Source: Lachnotalea sp. AF33-28 (GTDB lineage Bacteria > Bacillota > Clostridia > Lachnospirales > Lachnospiraceae). Taken from it: 64,000 nucleotides of DNA. The stretch is from NCBI RefSeq assembly GCF_003477885.1, contig NZ_QUEE01000002.1, positions 1 to 64,000 on the forward strand, given 5' to 3'. Both the position numbers and the translations under genes were made by a program. A model generated the notes under the pieces. The model was not told the DNA's origin. It saw only the letters and a list, made by a program, of their open reading frames with translations, and made no database searches. Below, one piece after another: positions 50,744 through 57,588 of this stretch; position 1 is the first letter of the stretch, and every line of letters begins with the position of its first letter.

Positions 50744-51907
50744 GTGCTTGAGATTAAAATAAATGAGTCAGAGGGCGCCGCTAAGATTATCGTGATCGGT
50801 GTGGGCGGTGCCGGCAACAATGCGGTGAACAGGATGATCGATGAAAACATCGGGGGGGTTGAGTTCATCGGTGTAAATACGGACAAGCAGGCTCTGCAGC
50901 TCTGCAAAGCGCCTACAGCCATTCAGATCGGCGAAAAGCTGACCAAGGGATTGGGAGCCGGTGCGAAGCCTGAAATCGGGCAGAAAGCGGCGGAAGAGAG
51001 CGCACAGGAACTGGAAGCCGCCATGAAGGGCGCGGACATGGTATTTGTTACCTGTGGTATGGGCGGCGGCACAGGAACCGGCGCTGCGCCTGTAATCGCA
51101 GGCCTGGCTAAGCACATGGGCATTCTTACGGTGGGTGTCGTGACCAAGCCGTTTCGTTTTGAAGCGAAGACACGCATGGCCAACGCTTTAAATGGCATTG
51201 ACCGTTTAAAGGAAAGCGTGGATACTCTGATTGTGATTCCCAACGATAAGCTGCTGGAGATCGTGGACAGAAGGACAACCATGCCCGATGCATTAAAGAA
51301 AGCGGATGAAGTGCTGCAGCAGGCCGTACAGGGTATAACCGACCTGATCAACGTTCCTGCACTGATCAATCTGGACTTTGCCGATGTACAGACCGTTATG
51401 ACGGACAAGGGTGTGGCTCATATCGGTATCGGAAAGGCCAAGGGAGACGATAAGGCGATTGAGGCTGTGAAGCAGGCTGTATCCAGCCCGCTGTTAGAGA
51501 CCACCATCGAGGGCGCCAGCCATGTTATCATCAATATTTCCGGCGATATCGGACTCATGGAAGCCAACGAAGCGGCCAGCTATGTACAGGAACTGGCAGG
51601 GGATTCCGCCAATATTATTTTTGGTGCCAGATTCGATGATTCCGCTCAGGATGAAGCTACGATTACAGTTATCGCCACAGGACTGGAAATTTACGGAGAA
51701 AATTCTCCGGTGGCCAGCGCTATGGCAGGCTTTAATTTCAAATCTAAGGCAGCTGCGAAAACACCGACGCCCCAGGGCAGCGATGCGCCTGCGTTTTCCG
51801 TGCCGACACCGCAGCCGTATCAGGGCTCTCCTTATGTGAAATCCCCTGAGGTGGCCGGAGAGAAATCCATCAAGATACCGGAGTTCCTGCAGAAAACCAG
51901 AAAGTAA
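50744..51907 (+). CDS. ftsZ: Cell division GTPase FtsZ
   Basis: Forms the cytokinetic ring. 387 residues. IIVIGVGGAGNNAVNRM, tubulin signature GGGTGTG (107-113), TLIVIPNDKLL and the T7 loop NLDFADV are present. The variable linker (about 325-370) leads to the C-terminal peptide IKIPEFLQK. GTG 50744 is chosen because AAGGAGG lies 7 nt upstream. No ftsA adjoins it; the membrane anchor is presumably SepF or a distant FtsA. Confidence 0.97.
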   Translation: MLEIKINESEGAAKIIVIGVGGAGNNAVNRMIDENIGGVEFIGVNTDKQALQLCKAPTAIQIGEKLTKGLGAGAKPEIGQKAAEESAQELEAAMKGADMVFVTCGMGGGTGTGAAPVIAGLAKHMGILTVGVVTKPFRFEAKTRMANALNGIDRLKESVDTLIVIPNDKLLEIVDRRTTMPDALKKADEVLQQAVQGITDLINVPALINLDFADVQTVMTDKGVAHIGIGKAKGDDKAIEAVKQAVSSPLLETTIEGASHVIINISGDIGLMEANEAASYVQELAGDSANIIFGARFDDSAQDEATITVIATGLEIYGENSPVASAMAGFNFKSKAAAKTPTPQGSDAPAFSVPTPQPYQGSPYVKSPEVAGEKSIKIPEFLQKTRK

Positions 51908-51949
51908 CGTAACAGTTCAGACGGCGGGAAAAATAGTGCAAAAGCAGGC
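51908..51949 (-). repeat. 42-bp repeat, inverted match to 3681-3722
   Basis: Exact 42-bp copy, in opposite orientation, of the mini-element after ung. It begins one base after the ftsZ stop codon. Its last bases form the left arm of the ftsZ terminator, so a mobile fragment appears to have been taken into the terminator. Confidence 0.8.
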
Positions 51950-51978
51950 ATGATTTCAGTCATGCCTGTTCTGTTTTT
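51945..51978 (+). terminator. ftsZ terminator
   Basis: CAGGCATGA (51945-51953), loop TTTCAG, TCATGCCTG (51960-51968), then TTCTGTTTTT. Confidence 0.88.
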
Positions 51979-52038
51979 AGCAGCACATCTACGGGGATGA
52001 AGCCGATTTGGTGTGTATGCCATGATATTCCCCCGCGA

Positions 52039-52548
52039 TTATGCTTTCGGATTAACCAATCCGCACAAATACAAATCTAGCCATTGACCGTGAGTATCCT
52101 TGGTGTGGCTTCGTTGGATTCCTTCAAGCAGCATTCCCAATTTTTGCATCAGACCGACAGATTTAACAGCATCTATCGTCTCAGCAAAAACTTTGTGAGC
52201 TTTTATCTCGGTGAAGGCATAGTCAATCACAGCCTTGCAGGATTCGTAAGCATAACCTTGCCGCCAAAATCTGCGATTGAAAATCCATCCTATTTCATAT
52301 ACACATTCGTCCGTTTCATGGAACAGAATGTAGCCAATCACCTTGCCACTATCCTTATGAACCGCTGCGACTGCGCCATTTCGACCAATACAGAAAGAGG
52401 ATAGAAACTGCTCGGTTTTCTCAAAATCATACGCCGGTTCGCAGTTAGTCATTGTTTGGTCATCACCAAGAATTTCGTACAAATCATCAGCGTCATCTGC
52501 TGTAAAGCTGCGAATCATCATGCGTTCGGTTTCTATGTAAACAGCCAT
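52039..52548 (-). CDS. GNAT acetyltransferase (RimJ/RimL-like)
   Basis: 169 residues. IETERMMIRSFTADDADDLYEIL start, acetyl-CoA region GWIFNRRFWRQGYAYESCKAVIDYAF, and KVFAETIDAVKSVGLMQKLGM. I placed the start at 52548 because GAGGA lies 7 nt upstream; the same frame continues into the remnant described next. Substrate unknown. It is related in type, not closely in sequence, to the acetyltransferase at 24843. Confidence 0.85.
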   Translation of the reverse strand: MAVYIETERMMIRSFTADDADDLYEILGDDQTMTNCEPAYDFEKTEQFLSSFCIGRNGAVAAVHKDSGKVIGYILFHETDECVYEIGWIFNRRFWRQGYAYESCKAVIDYAFTEIKAHKVFAETIDAVKSVGLMQKLGMLLEGIQRSHTKDTHGQWLDLYLCGLVNPKA

Positions 52549-52644
52549 TTTTATATCCTCGTCTTCTACAAAGTCATATAAGCGGTCTTCAAAACCTATC
52601 GATTCATAAAGGCTTATGGCGGCGGTGTCGTCATTCTTTTTCAT
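52549..52644 (-). pseudogene. C-terminal tail of another GNAT protein
   Basis: From ATG 52644 the frame reads MKKNDDTAAISLYESIGFED and ends DEDIK. AISLYESIGF is the typical last helix and strand of a GNAT domain. It joins in frame to the intact acetyltransferase. It starts a few bases after the tRNA-Thr terminator, so it appears to be a 3' fragment left by a rearrangement. Confidence 0.6.
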
Positions 52645-52650
52645 GATATG

Positions 52651-52677
52651 AAAAAAACCCTTGATATACAAGGGTTT
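52651..52677 (-). terminator. Terminator of tRNA-Thr
   Basis: On the minus strand AAACCCTTG-TATAT-CAAGGGTTT is followed by a T-run, directly downstream of the tRNA. Confidence 0.85.
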
Positions 52678-52685
52678 CAAGTGAG

Positions 52686-52758
52686 AGCTGACGAGCGGAC
52701 TCGAACCGCCGACCTCTTCATTACCAATGAAGTGCGCTACCGCCTGTGCCACGTCAGC
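52686..52758 (-). tRNA. tRNA-Thr (anticodon GGT)
   Basis: Cloverleaf on the minus strand: acceptor GCTGACG/CGTCAGC, anticodon stem CTTCA/TGAAG with loop TTGGTAA (anticodon GGT, Thr), T arm GGCGG-TTCGAGT-CCGCT, discriminator T. The CCA end is not encoded. The D stem has one A-C mismatch. The single gene lies in a rearranged patch. Confidence 0.93.
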
Positions 52759-52884
52759 AACTTGTTTTACATCTCACAAGTCATAATTCTAGCATAAGTG
52801 TCCGTCGCTGTCAACAACAAAATTAATTTTCAGATCACCGATTTTTTTGGTGGAAATGCCATATGAAATGACTGCATCTTTTAC

Positions 52885-52913
52885 TTGCATTCTGCCGTTG
52901 TTTCGGATATAAT
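52885..52913 (+). promoter_or_regulatory. Promoter of the AbiEi-like gene
   Basis: TTGCAT (52885-52890) and TATAAT (52908-52913), 17-nt spacer. Confidence 0.6.
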
Positions 52914-52974
52914 CTTATGTATAAAATCATTGATAATAAAAATAGTATCTATGAAAAGAAACGGAGGGGTTGCA

Positions 52975-53580
52975 GTGACTGCATCTGCGCTGGAGGAGGT
53001 TTTGGCTGTTTTTCAAAAGAACGGTCCGGTGCTAAAGGCGTCAGAGTTAAAACTTCATGGGATCGGCAGCCGTGATCTGATTTTGCTGCAGAAAGAGGGG
53101 CTGATCCGAAAGATAAGAACCGGCTATTATATCTGGGCGGCGGATAAGGAGAGACCGGACAGGCTGGAGCTGGTTCAGATGCTGATCCCGGAGGGCGTGA
53201 TCAGCATCCATTCAGCCGCCGCCATCCATCGGCTGTCTTTTGCCAAGAAAGATACGGTGGCCGTTACGATTCCCGCCAGCCGCATGAAACCGGTGCTTCC
53301 AGCTGACCTGCAGGTTGAACTCTTTTATACTTCGGACTCCAGCCACATGGAGGGGGTACTGGAATACCCGTATCCTCACGGCAAGGTGAAGGTCACCGGG
53401 CCGGAGAGAACGGTATGCGACTATTTCCGGTATATAAAGAGAACGGGCAGCGAGAATGCCATGGATGTGCTGAAAACATATATGGAGGACAATAACCGTG
53501 ATCTGAAACGGCTGATTTCATATGCACAGCGGCTTCGGGTGCGCAGATACATTGAACCGTATGTGGAGGCCCTGAAATAA
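52975..53580 (+). CDS. AbiEi-type antitoxin-like protein without partner toxin
   Basis: 201 residues. The N-terminal winged helix (VLKASELKLHGIGSRDLILLQKEGLIRKIRTGYYIW) and the middle LELVQMLIPEGVISIHSAAAIHRL plus GPERTVCDYFRY match AbiEi-family type IV antitoxins. AbiEi normally represses an operon with the AbiEii nucleotidyltransferase toxin, but no such gene follows. GTG 52975 is used because CGGAGG is 7 nt upstream. It may be a solitary regulator. Confidence 0.72.
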   Translation: MTASALEEVLAVFQKNGPVLKASELKLHGIGSRDLILLQKEGLIRKIRTGYYIWAADKERPDRLELVQMLIPEGVISIHSAAAIHRLSFAKKDTVAVTIPASRMKPVLPADLQVELFYTSDSSHMEGVLEYPYPHGKVKVTGPERTVCDYFRYIKRTGSENAMDVLKTYMEDNNRDLKRLISYAQRLRVRRYIEPYVEALK

Positions 53581-53619
53581 AGCTGTCGCATTCGGGAATA
53601 CTACTAGGAGGAGATCAAT

Positions 53620-53850
53620 ATGAGCGAATTGGAGAAGCTGTATCTGATATGGAATGAGAGTGAATCCACGGATGGCGCGGAGATTATGGAAACCTGGGAG
53701 AAGATAGAGGATCTGATGAGAGATACTGTTCCGGAACAGGCACAGGACGATCTGGAGAGCCTGATCATGCGGTACGGGGCTTGTTATGAAGAGCAGGGCT
53801 TTCTCGGAGGCTTTATAAAGGCCACAGCGATATGGAGGGAGTGCGCCTAA
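53620..53850 (+). CDS. Small acidic protein (DUF6809-like)
   Basis: 76 residues, predicted all-helical: MSELEKLYLIWNESESTDGA, a helix with PEQAQDDLESLIMRYG, then EEQGFLGGFIKATAIWRE. It resembles small clostridial proteins grouped as DUF6809; function unknown. AGGAGG precedes the ATG. It lies 39 bp after the AbiEi-like gene, so the two may be co-expressed. It is too small, and not of the right fold, to be AbiEii. An inverted repeat (53853-53880) without a T-run follows. Confidence 0.6.
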   Translation: MSELEKLYLIWNESESTDGAEIMETWEKIEDLMRDTVPEQAQDDLESLIMRYGACYEEQGFLGGFIKATAIWRECA

Positions 53851-53888
53851 GACCGCCCGGGCATTAGACTGCCCGGACGGCTGCCGGC

Positions 53889-54629
53889 CTATTCAAACCG
53901 TACAATTTCCTTTTTCAGGCGCTTGATAATTTTCTTTTCAAGCCTCGATATGTAAGATTGAGAGATTCCCAGCAGATCGGCTACCTCTTTTTGGGTCATT
54001 TCTTTCCCGTCTTCGGAGTGCAGGCCGAAGCGCAGCTCCACAATCTTCTTTTCACGTGCGGTCAGCAGGCTGATGGCGTTGTTGAGGAGCTTCTTTTCGA
54101 TTTCATCTTCAATGTCCTTGTAGATGACGTCCTCATCGGTGCCCAGGATGTCCGACAGCAGCAGTTCGTTGCCGTCCCAGTCCACATTCAGGGGTTCGTC
54201 GATGGAGACCTCCATTTTCGTTTTGTTATTTCTGCGCAGATACATTAGGATTTCGTTTTCAATGCATCTGCTGGCATAGGTCGCCAGCTTGATGTTCTTA
54301 GAGCTGTTGAAGGTATTGATGGCCTTGATGAGTCCGATGGTTCCTATGGAGATCAGATCTTCTACCCCTACGCCGGTATTGTCAAATTTTTTGGCGATGT
54401 AGACCACCAGCCTTAAATTGTGCTCGATCAGGACGGATTTAGCCTCTTTCTCGTCCTGGGTGCCGAGTTTTGCGATTTCTTCTGCTTCCTGCTCCATATC
54501 CAGAGGTGCCGGCAGTACATCGCTCCCGCCGATATAATGAATTTCGCCCTTTTCGGCAAAAATCAGGTTGCGGAAGCTGGGTTTTATCTTAAATTGAAAG
54601 CGGCTGGGTACGGAAACTTTAATAATCAT
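53889..54629 (-). CDS. sigE: Sporulation sigma factor sigma-E
   Basis: Early mother-cell sigma factor made as an inactive precursor. 246 residues. The pro-region (MIIKVSVPSRFQFKIKPSFR) precedes EIHYIGGSDVLPAP. Region 2 is NLRLVVYIAKKFDNTGVGVEDLISIGTIGL, with IKLATYASRCIENEILMYLRR, then DWDGNELLLSDILGTDED; region 4 holds GISQSYISRLEKKIIKRL. ATG 54629 has AGGAGG 8 nt upstream. Its activating protease gene spoIIGA lies directly upstream but is damaged. sigG, usually next, is absent. Confidence 0.93.
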   Translation of the reverse strand: MIIKVSVPSRFQFKIKPSFRNLIFAEKGEIHYIGGSDVLPAPLDMEQEAEEIAKLGTQDEKEAKSVLIEHNLRLVVYIAKKFDNTGVGVEDLISIGTIGLIKAINTFNSSKNIKLATYASRCIENEILMYLRRNNKTKMEVSIDEPLNVDWDGNELLLSDILGTDEDVIYKDIEDEIEKKLLNNAISLLTAREKKIVELRFGLHSEDGKEMTQKEVADLLGISQSYISRLEKKIIKRLKKEIVRFE

Positions 54630-54715
54630 GGATAAATCCTCCTGTTGTTTTTCTCCTGTTTTGTTGCATGTAAGCAAGTCTTAAAATCACCGGCAGCTGA
54701 CCCTTAGCGCCGGTA

Positions 54716-55550
54716 TTACAGCAAAGACCGGATGTCCGGATGCAGGATAATCTGGTACTGCCCATTTGTGCATAGACTGCCCTTAGACAGTCCGATTACC
54801 GGGGATGTAACAGTGTGTTCATATCCATTTTGCCGGAGGGTCATCTTTTCTATTACAAGGCCCATGATCATGCCGTTATCTTTTCCAAGAGAGCGAAAAG
54901 GGATCATGCGCAGATTCTGTTCCTCCAGGTTCAGGGAGGACAATAGCGAATGGCATGCATCATATGACAGAATGTGCACGGGTTCGTGGGAAACGGGAGT
55001 ATAGAGACGGTTCCCGGTATCCATCAGCCCTTTCAGACAGACATTTTTGCCATGGTGCCATAGTTCAACATCGTAAATCATCTGCTCATCTCTGCGATAC
55101 CGGCGAAACAGCCGCAATCCTGTATAAAGGATCAGAAAAGCGGCTGTCAGGAATAATGCCAGCTGGTATGCGGGCATAACCGCTGACTGCATAGCACGTC
55201 CCGCCGGTGTGCGGTAATAAAAGACGTTTACCAGTCCCCCGGCCGCCGAAGCGCACAGATAAAAGCAGCCGGCAGCGGACAAGATCTCCCGGATTTTTTT
55301 CAGCCGAAATGCCGTCATAGTCATGAGCATAGCCGCCAGAAATGACAGCAGAGCTTCCAGCCACCAAAAGGGAAGAGACAGCAGAACAGCCGTGCAGGCC
55401 CAGAGCCCGCCTATGGCTGCGCCCGTCAGGAGCCGCCTAAGAGAGGCCTGTCTGCCGAGCAGCCTTTTCGTGAGCAGAAGCACGATCAGATCCAGCAGGA
55501 AATTTACAAAAAATAAAACATCTATGTACAGAACCGGTATCGTAACCCTG
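54716..55550 (-). pseudogene. spoIIGA: SpoIIGA pro-sigma-E protease, 5' end frameshifted
   Basis: The C-terminal protease half is intact, with the aspartic active site in GLMDTGNRLYTP and SPVIGLSKG. The N-terminal membrane half starts in a different frame: LYIDVLFFVNF then shifts by one base in a 4-A run (55500-55503) to LLDLIVLLLTKRLLG. In the upstream frame no ATG, GTG or TTG exists before a TGA, although a GGGGAGGTGAGG SD is present. The only canonical start in the downstream frame is GTG 55483, which would remove the first membrane helix. A sequencing error or a real lesion would both explain this. Confidence 0.75.
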
Positions 55551-55583
55551 ACCTCACCTCCCCTTCAAAGTTCATGCACATAA

Positions 55584-55616
55584 TTATAGCGGATTTGAAT
55601 ATAATTTTTTGTAAAA
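55584..55616 (-). promoter_or_regulatory. Possible spoIIGA-sigE promoter with long spacer
   Basis: On the minus strand TTTACA (55616-55611) and TATAAT (55589-55584) are 21 nt apart. The B. subtilis spoIIG promoter also has an unusually long spacer and depends on Spo0A. I see no consensus 0A box, so this is tentative. The rest of 55551-55720 holds no gene I can support. Confidence 0.4.
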
Positions 55617-55720
55617 AAAGAGGAGCATGACAGTCTTTTTCGGCGCAAAAACAGTCCTCCTCCGACATAAAACGCCTTCCTTCGTTCCCTGCGGTCTGTT
55701 ACCCAGCAGAAAAACCGATG

Positions 55721-55748
55721 TTTACAATCAGGAAAAGTATGGTATAAT
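55721..55748 (+). promoter_or_regulatory. glnS promoter
   Basis: TTTACA (55721-55726) and TATAAT (55743-55748), 16-nt spacer. The leader of about 75 nt holds GTCTGC-GGA-GCAGAC inside a GATTTTC/GAAAATC helix. No T-box is recognisable. Confidence 0.6.
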
Positions 55749-55829
55749 ATCGACAGATAACCCGCGCTGATTTTCGTCTGCGGAGCAGACAATTGCCATA
55801 GAAAATCAAACTTAAGGAGAACCATTTCC

Positions 55830-57488
55830 ATGGAAAATGAAAAAAGCAAAAATTTTATCGAGCAAATCATCGACAAAGATTTAGAGGAAGGCCGTTTTGA
55901 CCATGTACAGACCAGATTCCCTCCGGAACCCAACGGCTATCTGCATATCGGCCATGCCAAATCGATCCTTTTAAACTACGGCCTTTCACAGGAATACGGC
56001 GGCAAGTTCAACTTAAGATTTGATGATACCAATCCGACGAAAGAAAAGTCTGAGTTTGTCGATTCTATTAAAGCGGATGTCGAATGGCTGGGAGCGGATT
56101 ATGAAGACCGTCTGTTCTTTGCCTCTGATTATTTTGACCAGATGTATGAGTGTGCGGTCAAACTCATCAAAAAAGGTAAGGCCTTTGTCTGTGACCTGAC
56201 GGCAGAACAGATCAGGGAATACCGCGGCACCCTTACAGAGCCCGGCAAGGAGAGCCCTTACCGCAGCCGCAGCATTGAGGAGAATCTGGAACTGTTCGAG
56301 AATATGAAGAACGGCATGTATGAGGACGGTTCCAAGGTTTTGAGAGCAAAAATCGATATGTCCTCTCCTAATATAAATATGAGAGATCCGGTCATTTACC
56401 GTGTTGCCCATATGTCCCATCACAATACCGGAGACAAATGGTGCATTTACCCTATGTACGATTTCGCCCATCCGATCGAGGATGCGATTGAGCATATCAC
56501 CCATTCCATCTGTACGCTGGAGTTTGAGGATCACCGTCCGCTCTATGACTGGGTGGTGAGAGAGTGTGAATTCGAGCAGCCGCCGCGTCAGATTGAATTT
56601 GCCAAAATGTATCTGAAAAATGTGGTTACAGGCAAGCGGTATATTAAGAAACTGGTGGAGGACGGCATTGTGGACGGCTGGGATGATCCCCGCCTTGTAT
56701 CCATCAGCGGTCTGCGCCGCCGCGGCTATACTCCGGAATCCATCCGCAAGTTTGTGGAGCTGGCAGGCGTATCCAAAGCGCAGAGTACCTGTGATTATGC
56801 TATGCTGGAATACTGTATCAGAGAGGATTTAAAGCTCAAGGAGCCTAGAGTGATGGCTGTGCTCAATCCTCTGAAGATGATCATCGACAATTATCCGGAG
56901 GATCAGGTGGAGTATTTCGATGTGCCCAATAATCCCGAGAATGAGGCGCTGGGCTCCAGAAAGGTGCCGTTCTGCCGGGAGCTCTATATTGAAAGAGAAG
57001 ATTTCATGGAAGAGCCCGTTAAGAAATATTTCCGCATGTTTCCGGGCAATGAAGTGCGCCTGATGAACGCATATTTTGTGACCTGCAATAGTTTTGAAAA
57101 AGATGAAGAAGGCAATGTGACTCTGCTGCATTGCACCTATGATCCGGAAACCAGAAGCGGCAGCGGATTTACCGGAAGGAAAGTAAAGGGAACCATCCAT
57201 TGGGTTGCTGCGCCTTTTGCCATCCGCGGGGAAGCGAGACTGTATGAAAATATCGTGGATGAGGAGAAGGGTGTATATGATGAGGAAGGCAATCTGAATT
57301 TAAATCCCAACTCTTTAATCCGCATGATGGAATGCTGCGTTGAACCCTCCCTGAAAGATGCAAAGGCTTTCGACAGATTCCAGTTTGTGCGCAACGGCTA
57401 TTTCTGTGTGGATTGCCGGGATTCTTCGCCGGAGCATCCTGTATACAACCGGATTGTATCCCTGAAGAGCTCCTTCAACCCGAAATAG
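55830..57488 (+). CDS. glnS: Glutaminyl-tRNA synthetase
   Basis: Charges tRNA-Gln directly. 552 residues. HIGH motif PEPNGYLHIGHAKS (32-45), WDDPRLVSISGLRRRGYTPESIR, and a C-terminal anticodon-binding beta-barrel. The KMSKS loop region reads VVTGKRYIKKLV (265-276) rather than MSKR, with the last Lys-Arg kept. Most Firmicutes make Gln-tRNA by the GatCAB route, so GlnRS here reflects an old acquisition in this lineage. AAGGAGAAC precedes the ATG. Confidence 0.95.
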   Translation: MENEKSKNFIEQIIDKDLEEGRFDHVQTRFPPEPNGYLHIGHAKSILLNYGLSQEYGGKFNLRFDDTNPTKEKSEFVDSIKADVEWLGADYEDRLFFASDYFDQMYECAVKLIKKGKAFVCDLTAEQIREYRGTLTEPGKESPYRSRSIEENLELFENMKNGMYEDGSKVLRAKIDMSSPNINMRDPVIYRVAHMSHHNTGDKWCIYPMYDFAHPIEDAIEHITHSICTLEFEDHRPLYDWVVRECEFEQPPRQIEFAKMYLKNVVTGKRYIKKLVEDGIVDGWDDPRLVSISGLRRRGYTPESIRKFVELAGVSKAQSTCDYAMLEYCIREDLKLKEPRVMAVLNPLKMIIDNYPEDQVEYFDVPNNPENEALGSRKVPFCRELYIEREDFMEEPVKKYFRMFPGNEVRLMNAYFVTCNSFEKDEEGNVTLLHCTYDPETRSGSGFTGRKVKGTIHWVAAPFAIRGEARLYENIVDEEKGVYDEEGNLNLNPNSLIRMMECCVEPSLKDAKAFDRFQFVRNGYFCVDCRDSSPEHPVYNRIVSLKSSFNPK

Positions 57489-57515
57489 CAGGGAGTGAGA
57501 TATAACAGAAACATA

Positions 57516-57547
57516 GGACAGGGGGATTATCCCCCTGTCCTGTTTTC
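57516..57547 (+). terminator. glnS terminator
   Basis: Perfect 11-bp stem GGACAGGGGGA/TCCCCCTGTCC (57516-57540), loop TTA, then TGTTTTCC. Confidence 0.82.
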
Positions 57548-57588
57548 CTCATTCAATAGGAAAATTCTTTCTTAAAAAGGACTATGAG

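Noticed and set aside
52645..52758. N-terminal extension of the leftward acetyltransferase through the tRNA
   Set aside because: The extra residues (GNEEVGGSSPLVSS) are translated tRNA-Thr sequence; a good SD supports the later start at 52548.
55749..55829. T-box riboswitch before glnS
   Set aside because: No specifier loop, T-box sequence or terminator pair is visible in the roughly 75-nt leader.
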